A stretch of 64,000 bases of DNA from Voacanga thouarsii (taxonomy: Eukaryota > Streptophyta > Magnoliopsida > Gentianales > Apocynaceae): positions 744,001-808,000 of the forward strand of contig JANUWF010002208.1 of NCBI GenBank assembly GCA_026120185.1, read 5' to 3'. Of this stretch, positions 1-11,159 are shown piece after piece. A model generated the notes under the pieces. That model saw only the letters and a list, made by a program, of their open reading frames with translations. It had not been told where the DNA came from and made no database searches. The stretch's first letter is position 1. Each line of letters begins with the position of its first letter. Both the position numbers and the translations under genes were made by a program.

Positions 1-1229
1 TTTCCTCTATTCTTCTTCTTTCTTCATCTTGGTCTTCTTAGCTATACTTTTATTCTTTTATCTTTATCCATTGTGGACAATTTCTAGTTTATGTGTGTGT
101 GTGTTGGGGGGGGGGGATACAGGTTGAAATACTTTCCCATATGAATTTGATGAATATAGGTTGTGATCTGTGATATTTTTTTTTCAAAAATTTCAGTGGT
201 TTCATTGTTAAGAGAGATTGTAATTCTTTTTCTTACTTGGTATGAGTTTTGTCATTAATTAGTAGGAATTTGATGAAAATTGATTTTATTGGAAAGGATA
301 TATGTCAAGACTTTAGAATTTTGATTAATCTTGTTTATGCATTGGTGTTTGAAGGTTAGTTGACTTATCTAGTTGAAATATAGAAGATATGATGAATATA
401 GGAAGAGTTATTGGCTAACTTTTATATTATGAGTTTAAATTTTGCTAGCTTTGAGTTATGGTGAAAAAAATGTGAGCTGTAACAATATCTTTGGGAGGAA
501 AGATTGAGGAGAATGTTGATAAAGGTAATTTGAGTTGAGAAAAAACAATGAGTGAAAACAATACCATTGTTGGTATGAATTAGAAAAAAGATTCTTATTG
601 ATGATCTTTGAAGACTTGTAGTTGAAAAGGGTGTCAATATGGGGAGAAGTAGCAAATGTATTCAATGCACTCTTTTAAGGCTATCTCGAAGGCAAAAAGG
701 CAACCAAGAGTATAGAAAAAAAGAATTGTTGAAAAAATGATGAGTTATGGTTGTAAAGGGGGCCAATACGGTGTGTGAAGAGAAATCCATACACTTGAGG
801 TTATCAATTCACTAAGTCATTGAAAAACTTCGAGAGAAAATTTTTTTTAGTGCTTTCTTCACATCATAACTTAAGTTGTGCAATTTTTAGATTTATAATG
901 CTTGAGTTGGTAGATGGCTTGATCTATGTGATTCATGTTATCTATATTTTTAGTTGAAAAGTGAAATAACTTTCTTAGACTAAGTTATACACTTGATTAA
1001 TTTAACTTCAAGAGTTTTGTGATGTCTTGACCAATGTTTCAAATGTTGAAATTGTTTTCATAGGGTATGAATGACCAGGGTTGTATCTACATTTTGAAAG
1101 GAGTACATGATCTTTGCTAGGATGAAGAAAATTTTGGAATGAGAAGAAAACCTTATGTTGTCATGATAATTTTTCTTGGATAAAAGTGTTTTGCTTGAGG
1201 ACATGCAAATGTTCAAGTGTGGTGGTATG
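1..1229 (+). mobile_element. 3' internal region of an upstream Athila-like element, cut by the window edge
   Basis: This stretch aligns closely by eye with 7460-8366 plus 23781-24016, the non-coding 3' part of element A. It shares the block around 'ggtcttcttagctatac', a degenerate G-run at about 108-117, and the terminal phrase 'gcttgaggacatgcaaatg' just before an LTR. It is therefore the tail of a second internal region that uses the LTR at 1230-2953 as its 3' LTR. No sense-strand coding region is visible. The short antisense frames here are T-rich and decayed. The 5' part of the element lies outside the window. Confidence 0.8.
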
Positions 1230-1758
1230 TGATAGGGGTTAAAATCATTGTTATATTTCTAGTTATTTTTTTGTTGTTTTAAGATACGTTTGCTGTAATA
1301 ACTGGACATATTCCTTCCTATTTGACATTTTGCTTGTAAAAGGTGTTTTTGAAAAATATGTGCAGATTTAAGTAAAAATCGAATAGAAAATGCACAGAAC
1401 CAGAGTGTACCTGGCACAGGCCCAGCCAATGGACCAGGCGTCGGGTCTATTCTATCCAATAGCAAAGATTGAATGAGCTTCAGGGATTTTTCCAGAACAG
1501 ACCAGGCGCCAGGTTTGGTAAGTGTACCTGGTGTTGGGTCAATTCTACTTACCAAGTAAAATATGGCCAAAAATAGAGAAAAATAGAGGAAGAATTGAGC
1601 GTACCTAGTGCTAGGTGGGTCCAAGGTACCCGGCGCCAAGTAGGTTCTGGAAGCGAAAATTATGTACGCAGAATTACGGCTTATCCAAGGATTTTGGTAT
1701 TTTCCTATTCCTACTCAGCCAAGACTTGCTCAGCCATGAAATTGTCATCCAAGAGGCC

Positions 1759-1766
1759 TATAAAAG
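1759..1766 (+). promoter_or_regulatory. TATA box of LTR A1
   Basis: TATAAAAG lies about 530 bp into the LTR. The same position in LTR A2 has TATAAAAG at 24544-24551. Other Athila-like LTRs here have an equivalent box in their own orientation: B at 9367-9374 and 23224-23231, D at 41170-41177, E at 43325-43332, G at 54738-54745 and 59513-59520. Conserved position and sequence support a Pol II core promoter at the U3/R boundary. Confidence 0.65.
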
Positions 1767-2581
1767 CATAAGAGAATACAAGGATTTGATTTATACAACC
1801 AAGAGAGGTGAATTAAAGGGTGAAAACTTTGATTGTCTCATTCAATAAGGAATTCACTCGAGCTAAGGAGGATTGTTCAAAGGGAGTCTTCAAGGAAGAA
1901 GAAAGTAGCTTGTCTATAAGTACTTTCTTTTCTCTTTGTTTTCTTTTTCTTTAACAATGATGTATTCAATGTATTTATTGTAATTTAACATTATTTTAGG
2001 ATTCATGATTTTGGGTTAATTTAGTTATTTGATCAATTCTTTGTCATTTTTGGTATTTGATTCTTTGAATTTATTGGTTATTAATGCGAGTTCTTCTAAT
2101 TGACTTGAGACGACGATGTTAGGAGTTTCATTGCATTAATTTATTATTTGTCTAATTTTAATGGACTTGAGTGATGAAGTTAGGGTTATAGGACTAAGTG
2201 ATCAAAGTTTAGTTGATTTCGCCACGAGCAAAAGGTTATTAGCTAGTTTCATGTTTATAAGGAATTGAGTTTAATGCATGTTTTAGTTAGGATTAGCTTG
2301 ATTGGAAAATCTATTAATATAATCAAAATATAGGATTCCATGGATTGGGTCATAAAGTGGGATTTATCTAAGTAGAATATGACTTGTGAGACCATTGAGT
2401 TTTATTTTATATTCTTTTGTGATGCCTAGATGATAATTAGTTGAAACAATTGCTACTTGGTTCCTTGTTATGTTTTCTAGGGTAATTGTCTAAATTGCAA
2501 AAATCTACATCCTTGAGTTGTATATGTTTCTTTAGTTTTTATTTTTATTCTTTTCTTACTTTATTTGGGGTCGATTCAATT

Positions 2582-2699
2582 GCACTCATAGACAAGTCTC
2601 TTTTTTCTTCCTTGAAGACTCCCTTAGAACAGTCCTCCTTCGTTTGGGTGAATTCCTTCTTGAATGAGACAATTAGAATTTTCACTCTTTAATTCACCT
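2582..2699 (-). repeat. Inverted copy of the LTR's own leader segment inside LTR A1
   Basis: This block is the reverse complement, with scattered differences, of the same LTR's segment at about 1806-1922. For example, 'ccttgaagactccctt' here answers 'gagtcttcaaggaagaag' there. It is absent from the partner LTR at 24017-25523. It lies between two direct copies of a T-rich sequence (2517-2577 and 2706-2766) that occurs once in the partner LTR. The whole change adds about 190-200 bp. Confidence 0.75.
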
Positions 2700-2959
2700 T
2701 TCATGGTTGTATATCTTTCTTTACTTTTACTTTTTATTCTGTTCTTACTTTATTTCGGGTCGGTTAAACAATAAAAGATGAGTGATTACTGTGTACTTGT
2801 TCCTTTGGGGATTGACACTCGTTAATTCTCTACACTATGTTTGCAATAAGTACACAGACTCATATGTATATTTTGGGATTAATATTTTAATTAAACTTGA
2901 TTAAGTGATGGATTTAAAATTGATGATTTTATATATCCAAAATTTACGCATCAAGTTTT

Positions 2960-2977
2960 TAGTGCCGTTGCCGGGGA
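2960..2977 (+). other. Primer-binding site of element A (tRNA-Asp)
   Basis: TAGTGCCGTTGCCGGGGA matches 16 of 18 bases of TGGCGCCGTTGCCGGGGA, the complement of the 3' end of plant tRNA-Asp, which Athila-type elements use. Both differences are transitions, consistent with decay. It starts seven bases after the LTR end. Confidence 0.85.
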
Positions 2978-3231
2978 ACAATATTACGAAAGATTGGATT
3001 TTGTTGATTTTATCATATTAATATGTTTATATGTAAATATGTAAATATGTATATATGTTCCTTATATGGCTAGGTGCTATATGTTGTTTTTTTGTATACT
3101 TGTACTTTAATGTCTCTGTATGTGTAATTTCTTGTAACTTAATTTGTACCTTGGCTTGTGTACCTTTATTAACTAACTTAATTATGATGTGTGTATATAT
3201 GATAATAACCAGCTATTTTGTATAGGTAAGA

Positions 3232-3600
3232 TGGCTAATTGGAGCTTGGGACGGTATCCTAACATATCTCACGGAATGACATCTTAACTACCTGACTCCA
3301 ATGCCTTAGAAGGGGTGTTGGGAAAATTTGCCACCCATATAACTAAGAATTTTTCTGAGATTGAAGTCACACTAGAAAAAATTAAGAGAATGGTTAGAAA
3401 TATGGAAAGGCAAATTTGGCTTTTTACTGATTTAGTTATAAAGTCACCAGTAGGGGTCGAAGTACAACATGATTTAGCTGCTATTACACTAAGGAGTGGT
3501 AAGCTGCCCAATCCTAGGACGAAACCGGTACCCTTTAAAGAAGATGGACCAAAACCAACCGCTATTGTTGATCCTTTTTAAAAATAGCCTAAAAAACCAA
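3232..3600 (+). pseudogene. Shortened gag remnant of element A
   Basis: A frame opening with MANW at 3232, about 255 bp after the primer site, corresponds to the C-terminal part of Athila-type Gag. It includes a stretch ending NMERQIWLF and the phrase ITLRSGK that normally precedes the protease region. Stops are present at about 3284 and after 3580. The large N-terminal and capsid part of gag is absent. Element B has the same MANW-like beginning at the equivalent place (about 22010 on the minus strand). The deletion is therefore probably ancestral to both elements. Confidence 0.6.
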
Positions 3601-3639
3601 AATTTTAGCCACAGTACCCTACCCTACCTGTTCACACAA

Positions 3640-4252
3640 AGCAAGAAAAGATGCACAATTTGACAAGTTCTTGGAAATCTTCAAACAACTGCATATAAAT
3701 ATTGCACTTAGTGAAGCCTTAGTGCACATGCCCAAATATGCAAAATTTCTCAACAGTGTTCTTGTAAACAAAAAAAGGTTGGAGGAATTATCCATTGTGG
3801 TGTTAAATGAAGAATGTTTAGCTATCTTATAGGACTAACGGACGATGCCCCGAAAAGAAAGTGATCTAGGGAGTTTTTATATTCCTTGTCTTATTGGTAC
3901 ACTTACATTTTGTAATGCTTTAGCTGACCTAGGTACTAGTATTAATCTGCTACCTTATAAAAGTTTCAAAAAGCTAGGCCTAGGCAAACCCACACCCACT
4001 AGGATGAGTATTCAACTTGCAGGTCGATTGATTAAATATCCTAGAGGAATAATTAAAGATGTCTTAGTTAAAGTGGATAAATTCATATTCCTTGTGGATT
4101 TTATAATTCTTGACATGGATGAAGATTCTAAAGTGCGTTTAATCCTAGGTTGACCTTTTTTAGCAACTACTAAAGTTCTAATTGATGTTCATGGAGAAAA
4201 ACTAACAGTTAGGGTTAGGGATGAGGAAGTCATTATAAAAATCCACAAAAGC
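3640..4252 (+). pseudogene. Aspartic protease region of Pol, element A
   Basis: The clearest frame is 3845-4153, with the active-site phrase LADLGTSINLLP (Asp-Leu-Gly in place of the retroviral Asp-Thr/Ser-Gly, as usual in the Athila/Tat group) and the downstream block IKYPRGIIKDVLVKVDKF. The protein would cut the Gag-Pol precursor. Upstream, the Gag-protease linker at 3640-3844 is recognisable by similarity to element B but contains stops at 3673-3840. A stop at 4151-4153 replaces the Arg codon expected in LILGRPFLAT. It is non-functional. Confidence 0.75.
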
Positions 4253-5500
4253 ATGCAATATCCTAGTTCTTGTGATGATTCTTATTTAAAGGTTGATATT
4301 CTTGATGAACCTATCTTTGACTTTGTGCAAGAATCATTTATCCAAGATTATATGGAACAATCTATTGCATATTTGGAGGACTCCATTGAGGGCCCTAGGG
4401 TGAAGGAATTTGAGGAAATAGAAAAAGATAGTTTGGGAAGGATGAAGTCATCCAATGAGGAACCACCGGAATGGGATTTGAAAGACCTCCCTAAGCACTT
4501 AGAATATGCATTTTTGGCAAAATGTGAAAAACTGCACGTGATAATTGCCAAAGACCTTACTTGTGACCAAAAGACCAAATTGGTAAGTGTATTGGGAAAA
4601 TATAAGGAAGTTATTGCATGGAAAATTACAGATATTAAGGGAATTAGCCCTTCCTTTTGTACTCATAAAATCTTGTTGGAAGAAGGAGCCAAACTCGTAG
4701 TGCAACCCCAACGTATGATAAACCTAAACATAAGTGATGTGGTGAAAGGTTAGATGATTAAACTCTTAGATTATGGCATCATTTACCTTATTTCTTATAG
4801 TATTTAGATTAGTCCAACATAAATGGTACCAAAGAAGTGAGGAATGACTGTGAGCCCTATTGAGAAAAATGAGTTGATCTTAATGAGATTGGTAACTGGT
4901 TGGAGGGTGTGCATTAACTATATAAAATTGAATGAGACAACTAGGAAAGACTATTTTCCTCTCCCTTTCATTGACCAAATGTTAAAAAGGCTAGCCGGAC
5001 ATGAATTTTATTGCTTATTTGATGGTTTTTCCAGATACTTTCAAATTCCCATAGCACCGGAGCATCAAGAGAAGACTATTTTTACATGCCCTGGAGGTAT
5101 TTATGGATGATTTCTTTGGTTTTGGTGATTATTTTCATGTGTGTTTATCCAATTTAGAAAAGGTCCTCCAATCTTGTGAAAAGACCAACCTCATGCTTAA
5201 TTGGAAAAAAATGCCACTTTATGGTGCAAGAAGTATAGTATAAGGACACAAGATCTCAAGGAAAAGTATTCAAGTTAATAGGGCCAAAATTGAAGCAATT
5301 GAGAAACTACCCCCTCCGACTTCCGTGAAGGCAATTCAAAACTTTCTTGGGTATGTAGGTCTTATATTGGAGGTGTATAATGGATTTTTCAATGATTTCT
5401 AAACCCCTTACTTCTTCACTAGAAACATATGATATTTTTTATTTTAATGAAAAATGTCTCAACGCTTTCAATGCACTTAAAACAAAACTGATTAATTCTT
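4253..5500 (+). pseudogene. Reverse transcriptase of element A, broken
   Basis: The frame at 4253-4753 is the protease-RT linker and the start of RT. The frame from 4844 to 5110 carries GWRVCINYIKLNETTRKD and FPLPFIDQMLKRLAGHEF, the fingers and palm of a Ty3/gypsy RT. At about 5090 the sequence jumps from FTCP straight to VFMDD (Met-Asp-Asp codons at 5103-5111). This removes about 35 codons that element B still has. Stops occur at 4751-4753 and near 4804-4830, and a frameshift follows FMDD. The thumb and connection phrase GHKISRK is readable near 5250. The gene is inactive. Confidence 0.8.
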
Positions 5501-5940
5501 CTATTTTAATTGCACCGAATTGGTCTCTTCCTTTTGAACTAGTGTGTGATGCAAGTGACTATGCAATGGACTCTGCTTGGACAAAGGAGGAATAAGAATT
5601 TTTAGCCAATTTACTGTGCAAGTAAACCTCTTACGGCAAAACAAGAGAACTACACCACAATGGAGAAAGAGTTGCTTGCAATAGTATTTGCTTTTGATAA
5701 ATTTCGTTCTTATCTTTTTTTGTCCAAAGTCATTGTGTATATAGATCATTTTTTCCTTTAGCATCTACTAAATAAGCATGATTCTAAACTAAGATTGATA
5801 AGAGGGGTTTTATTGTTGCTGGAATTTAACTTGAAAATTAGGGACAAAAAGGGAGCGAAAAACATGGCTGCGGATCATTTGTTTAGGTTGGAGAATCCCA
5901 ACCTTGGGTCATTAGCCGAGGAAGACATCAATGACACCTT
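5500..5940 (+). pseudogene. RNase H domain of Pol, element A
   Basis: Readable blocks are FELVCDASDYAMDSAW (about 5530-5580), then in another frame ENYTTMEKELLAIVFAFDKF (about 5650-5705), IDH (about 5744) and AADHLFRLENPNLGS (about 5865-5910). The acidic residues of the RNase H active site can be matched to CDAS, EKELL and the Asp of IDH. A stop at 5593-5595, a frameshift and another stop near 5760 break the frame. The enzyme would remove RNA from the RNA-DNA hybrid during reverse transcription. Confidence 0.75.
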
Positions 5941-7258
5941 CCCAGATGAACAACATTTATTTATTGATGGTGAGATTTCTCAACTTTCTTGGTATGCGGA
6001 TATAGATAATTACTTGGTTGTAAGAATTCTTCTGAAAGACTTCGAGGCCCAACAAAAGAAGAAATTCCTCTCTAAGGTAAAGCATTACTTTTGGGAAGAT
6101 TCGTACTTGTGCCGATGTTATACTGGATCAAATCATTTGAAGGTGTGTGAATTCCATGGAAAGCATCAATATCTTGAAATATTATCATGAATGACCCACT
6201 GAAGGCCACTACGAAGCTAATAACACCGCAAGAAAGGTACTTGAGCTTGGTTTTTATTGGCCAACACTCATCAAGGATGCTCATAGGTTTGTTCACAGTT
6301 GTGATAGGTGTCAACGGACAGGTAACATCTCTAAATCTAATGAGATGCCATTACAACTTTTTCAAGCTTGTGAAATTTTTTATTGTTGGGGGATTGATTT
6401 CATGGGCCTATTTCCTAGTTCTTTAGGCAACAAAAACATTTTGGTGGCAGTAGAGTATGTATCAAAGTAGGTTGAGGCACAAGCCTTGCCAACTAATGAT
6501 GCACGGGTTGTTGTTAAATTTTTTAAAAAACATTTCACTTAATTTGGAGTACCTAGATGCTTATTAGTGATACGGAAACACTCTTTTGTAATACCCAACT
6601 CAAAAAAGTTCTCAAATATTTAGGGGTTATTCATAGGGTTGCTACTCCCTATCATCCATAAACTAATGGCTAAGTTGAGGTGGTTAATAGAGAATTTAAA
6701 AGAATTTTGGAAAAAGTGGCCAATCACACACGAAAGGATTGGAGTTTAAAGTTAGATGATGCTTTATGGGCTTATAGGACTGCTTTTAAAACTCCCATTG
6801 GTACAACCCCCTATTGCTTAATGTATGTGAAATCATGTCATCTACTGGTAGAAATTGAACATTGTGCTCATTGGGCAATAAAGCTTGTTAATTTTGACTT
6901 TAATCTTTTAGGAAAAGAAAGAATACTTCAAGTGAATGAGTTGGGTGTGTGGCGCGACACTACCTACCATAATTCGAGGATCTACAAAAATATGATGAAA
7001 TGGAGGTATGATAAGAATATTCATGTACCCCTTGAGTTTCAAAAAGGAGATAAGGTGTTAATCTTTAATTCTAGACTTCGACTTTTCCTAGGTAAGTTAA
7101 AATCTCGATGGTCGGGGCCGTTGAGATACATCAAGTTTGTCCATTCGAAGTTATTAAGGTTTCTCACCCAACTAAGGGAATCATTAAAGTCAATAGAAGT
7201 GGATTAAAATCATATTTGGGGGACGAATTAGGCACTTTAGAGAATCTTGATGTTACAT
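5941..7258 (+). pseudogene. Integrase of element A, broken
   Basis: The zinc-binding domain is well preserved at 6199-6340, with GHY, a second His and CDRC forming the HHCC set. The core follows: GIDFMG at about 6390 (first Asp) and [10 protein letters not shown] at about 6686 (Glu region). The middle catalytic Asp region near 6570 is lost in frameshifted sequence. The C-terminal part is open at 6680-7207 and includes [11 protein letters not shown], the usual end domain, with its final residues in another frame up to about 7258. At least four stops or frameshifts interrupt it. Confidence 0.78.
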
Positions 7259-8366
7259 TTAATAAGCTGTGAGCCACATTTGCTTCTTTGTCTTTTGAGT
7301 GCTCCATCTCTTTCCATTTCTTTTCTTTTTCGTCTTGTTTATTTAATTTTCTTTTTCTAGATTTATGTTTTCTTCTTTTGTTTTAGTAGGTACCCTTATA
7401 ATGATCTCTCCTTAGCATGGATTCAACATGATGGTGCAACAATGTAATGGAAGTATTTTTTTCACATTATTCTTCTTCTTTCTTCATCTTGGTCTTCTTA
7501 GCTATACTTTTATTCTTTTATCTTTGGCTATTAAGGACAATGTCTAGTTGAAGTGTGGGGAGAGGGGGGGGGGAGAATACAGGTTGAAATACTTTTCTAT
7601 ATGAATTTGATGAATATAGGTTGCGATTTGTGATAAAAAAAATTTTCTGAAAATTTCAACGGTTTTATTAGAAAAGATATTGGTCAAGACTTGAGAATTT
7701 TGATTAATCTTATTTATGCATTGGTGTTTGAAGGTTAGTTGACTTATCCAGTTGAAATATAAAAGATATGATGAATATGGGAAGAGTTATTGGCTAACTT
7801 TTGTATTATGAGTTTAAATTTTGCTAGCTTTAAGTTATGATGAAAAAAATGTGAACAGTAAAATGATCTTGGAGAGGAAATATTAAGGAGAATATTGGAA
7901 AAGGTAATTTGAGTTGAGAAAAAATAATGAGTGAAAATAACACCATTGCTGGTGTGAATTAGAAAAAAGATTCTTCTTGATGATCTTTGAAGACCTTTAG
8001 TTGAAAAGGGGGTCAATATGGGGAGAAGTAGCAAGTGTATTCGGTGCACTCTCTTGATTCTAACGCAAAGGAAAAAAGGCAAGAAAGAGTATAGAAAAAA
8101 AGAATTGTTGAAAAATGATGAGTGATGGTTGTAAAGGGGGCCAATACGGTGTGTGAAGAAAAATCCATGCATTTGAGGCTATCAATTCCCTAAATCATTG
8201 AAAAACTTTGAGAGAAAACATTTTTGAGTGTTTTCCTCAAATCATAACTTAAGTTGTGTAATTTTTGGATTTATAATGCTTGTGTTGGTAAATGGCTTAA
8301 CCTATGTGATTCATGTTATCTATATTTTTACTTGAAAAGTGAAATAACTTTCTTAGACTAAGGTAT
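7259..8366 (+). other. Non-coding 3' region of element A (first part)
   Basis: This follows integrase and contains no sense-strand domain. It holds a PPT-like phrase, 'aaggacaatgtctag' followed by a G-run (about 7533-7573). Its second half matches 1-960 and, in reverse, the 3' regions of C, D and EF. An antisense frame of 142 codons (7744-8172) opens with MHGFFFTHRIGPL. A similar start recurs antisense in element C at 34021, but the frame is T-rich and not conserved in full. The region resumes at 23781 after insertion B. Confidence 0.7.
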
Positions 8367-9922
8367 TGATGTGTATGAATTTAGGTATAAAAATCATATA
8401 AAAATATGCATATTCCCAATCAAGTTTAAACTAAAATATTAACCTCAAATGACACATATGAGCAAGCGTACTCATCAGTAATCATAGCATAGGGTTTAAA
8501 ACAATTGTCAATCCTCAAGGAACAAGTATGTCTTAATCACTTTTCTTTCATTGTTTAATTGACTCAATAAAGTGAAAAAAGAATAAAAAGGAAAATAAAA
8601 TAAAATAATATAATATAATATAACATAATATATACATGTCAAGGATGGAGAATTATGTAACTCAAATCATTATTTGGACAAACATGATCTTAAAGTACTC
8701 AATCATCATCATAACTAATCATTCTCTTGGCATCATGAAGGATTAAGATAGATTCACTTCTTTTCCAATCTATGAAATCGCTGTCTTCTAGAAAAATTAG
8801 AATCACATATCTTGTCTCAAATAATTCACCCAAAAGATGCATTAAACACAATCCTTGATTAAATCTTCATATCCTGGCAAATTTAAAACATGAAATTAAC
8901 CAACAAATCTATATCTTGGCAGACTTCAATTAACCTTTAATTACCCAATTCTTAGCAATTAACCCATTTTTCAAACAAGTTAATAGATAACAAATATGAA
9001 ATTAATAAATTGAGACCACCATCAACCCATTTTCCAAGCAAGTCAATAGAAAAAAACAACAAATTAATCTCGTAATCAGCAAAAGTAATTAAATACCAAG
9101 AATAACAATCAATTAATCAAAAGATCAAAGTAACTCTAAAAATCATGAATACAAAAAACAATGTCAAATTATAATAAACAATTAATACATCATTGTTCAA
9201 GAAAAAAAAATAAAGTTAAAAGAAAGCACTCATAGACAAACTTCATTCTTCTTCCTTTGTAAACTCTCTTGTACAATCCTCCGTGATTTGATGAATTCCT
9301 TCTTAATTTTGAGTGATTTTTTGTTTTTAACTGTGAATTCATCTATATGAATTGAGTTTTTCCCTCTATTTATAGGCTTTAGAAGTCCTAAATTTGTTCT
9401 TCTAGGGTTTCTGACCGAATAAAAGTAGGAAAATACTAAAATTCTGCAAATTGTGAAAAATGTGCACAAAAATCGAGGCACCGCCTCAGTACCAGTGTAT
9501 AGTCGGCGCTGCCTGTCTTGCCTAGGGCCGATGCTGGTTGTGGTCTGCTTCTTCGTTCGTTCGTCAATTTTTCTTGATTTTCACGCCAATTCTTCTAGGC
9601 TGCAGTTGGTACTGCCTCTAAGCTCCCAGCTGGTGCCGGCTATATTTTGTTCAGCTCTGTTTCATCGATTTTCTTTATCACCTCGATGTGCTTGCCAGTA
9701 GCACGTGGCCAGCGCCAGTTCTCCTGTCCTGGCTGGCGTCGCCTCTATTCTGTTTAGCGACGTTTTTGCCTTATTTTGCTCCTAAAATCTGAAATAATGC
9801 ACAAAATACCTTTCCAATGGTAAAATCTCAAATATGAAGGAATATGACCAGTTATTGAACAAAATGTATCACAAAATAGTCTCAAATAATTAGGAAATAT
9901 ATGACTAATTTAGGCCCTATCA
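8367..9922 (-). repeat. 3' LTR of element B
   Basis: In element orientation it runs TGATAGGGCC... to ...CATACACATCA, 1556 bp, and matches 22241-23780 along its length. It has a TATA box at 9367-9374 (minus strand) and G/C-rich modules with GGCGCC-like cores at about 9477-9740. Confidence 0.88.
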
Positions 9923-9945
9923 CTGTCCCTATCACTTAGTTCTTT
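9923..9945 (-). other. Altered polypurine-tract junction of element B
   Basis: In related element G the LTR is preceded by AAGTGTGGGGGAAT. In B the same place reads, on the minus strand, AACTAAG then TGATAGGGACAG directly before TGATAGGGCC. The G-rich tract has been replaced by what looks like a second, imperfect copy of the LTR edge. Confidence 0.55.
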
Positions 9946-10559
9946 TGCTTGTCCTCAAGCAAAGTATCAAAGAAAATTAGAAAAACACAATTTTTTTTAC
10001 AAAATTACTCAATCATTTTCAAAATAATATTTCCAATGCTTTCTTTATTCAAGACCACATAACATTTGCTACTATATCTTTCATAACAAATGCAAGACTT
10101 GTGTAAGTGAAGAATGACTAGTAGAACCATCCCAACACTTAACATCATTCTCAAACCATTGGAAAGAAGTTAGTTCCAAAGAATATGCATTCCATAAGCT
10201 TAATTTTTATACACTCTCTCCACTAATTCGAGACATATCATGATTCTACTTAGGTCAAGTAGGACTTTTAAGCTTGTAATATAAGGCTAAAGGGTTTGTA
10301 ATATAGCTGTCAAACGAAGAGTATAGGAAAATCAAATATCAAAGAAGATGAGAGTTTGCAAGAAAAGGATAAACATAATGTACCAAGAAACTCCAGACTT
10401 TTCTTGCTCTCCTATTACAAAATTATTCAAAAACCCATAACCTTGTCTAGTAGTCATATTACAGTTGAAGCAAATCTTGCATTCTTTTCATCAATAGTTC
10501 TTCACCTCATCAATCATATTGCACAAGATCATTAAAATTTTAGCAATTCTTATTCCAGC

Positions 10560-10705
10560 TCAACCACATTCTTCTTGTGCTCTTCTTTTCTTTTTCTTCT
10601 TCTTTTCAAATGCTACTTTTGTTTTTTTCTCAGTTTTTTTTCAACATTTTCTAGCAACTTTTTATTTTTCTCAATCTTTCTTTTTCTTTTTCTTGTCTCC
10701 TTCCA
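10560..10705 (-). repeat. Purine-rich tract (pyrimidine-rich on the plus strand)
   Basis: A low-complexity run of C/T on the plus strand (G/A in element sense). A GA tract lies at the matching place in element G (58090-58280), so it is an old feature of this 3'-region subfamily. The plus-strand frame at 10519-10737 is only this composition, not a gene. Confidence 0.6.
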
Positions 10706-11159
10706 CAACTTCAACTCAACATATGATGTATGACTGAAAGTAACAAGTCATGAAATTTACACAAACATTCTGCCTCATCATCTTTCTACTTGTACTTTTA
10801 TCCATCAAGAGCAATCAAAGACTTGGAAAGTAAATCAAACTTTTAGAAAGAAGTAATGGACAAAGTATGATAACAGTTTAAGAAAGAAATTAACAATTTA
10901 AGCTCAAAATAGGCACTCAGGATAATATAAAATAGGTAGGCTTGAAAGGCTCAAACTATCCAAAGAAGGCCTATTACCATCATCCCTAAGTTTAATATCT
11001 TTCTTATTTTGCCTCGAGAGGTATTGAAGTAAGTTCTAAAATGCTCAATGAATTTTAGCATACAAACAAGTTTAAGAATAATGTAAAGTATTTGATAAAA
11101 AACTACTTAGTCCAAGTGTGTGCAAAAAGTTATGCATAAGCCATAAATGATATAGAACA

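Larger units (their letters stand above)
1230..2953 (+). repeat. LTR A1, shared between two adjacent internal regions
   Basis: The LTR starts TGATAGGGG and ends ACGCATCA, seven bases before the primer site. It is 1724 bp against 1507 bp for its partner at 24017-25523. The extra length is a rearranged insertion at about 2577-2709. The U3 part holds several GGCGCC-type palindromic motifs at 1405-1650. A TATA box lies at 1759-1766, followed by a transcribed leader around 1800-1925 and a long R-U5. It serves as 3' LTR of the element to the left and 5' LTR of element A. Confidence 0.85.
9923..11159 (-). other. Non-coding 3' region of element B (distal part)
   Basis: This is homologous in reverse to 57650-58960 of element G, for example the phrase 'gcttgaggacaagcaaa' near the LTR and the purine-rich tract. 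No coding domain is seen. It is separated from its proximal part (14161-14624) by the solo LTR at 11160-14160. Confidence 0.75.

Noticed and set aside
1259..1639. 126-codon antisense frame in LTR A1
   Set aside because: It crosses the U3 modules on the antisense strand; the partner LTR keeps only a shorter piece (24239-24421). Repeated peptide phrases come from the repeated DNA modules.
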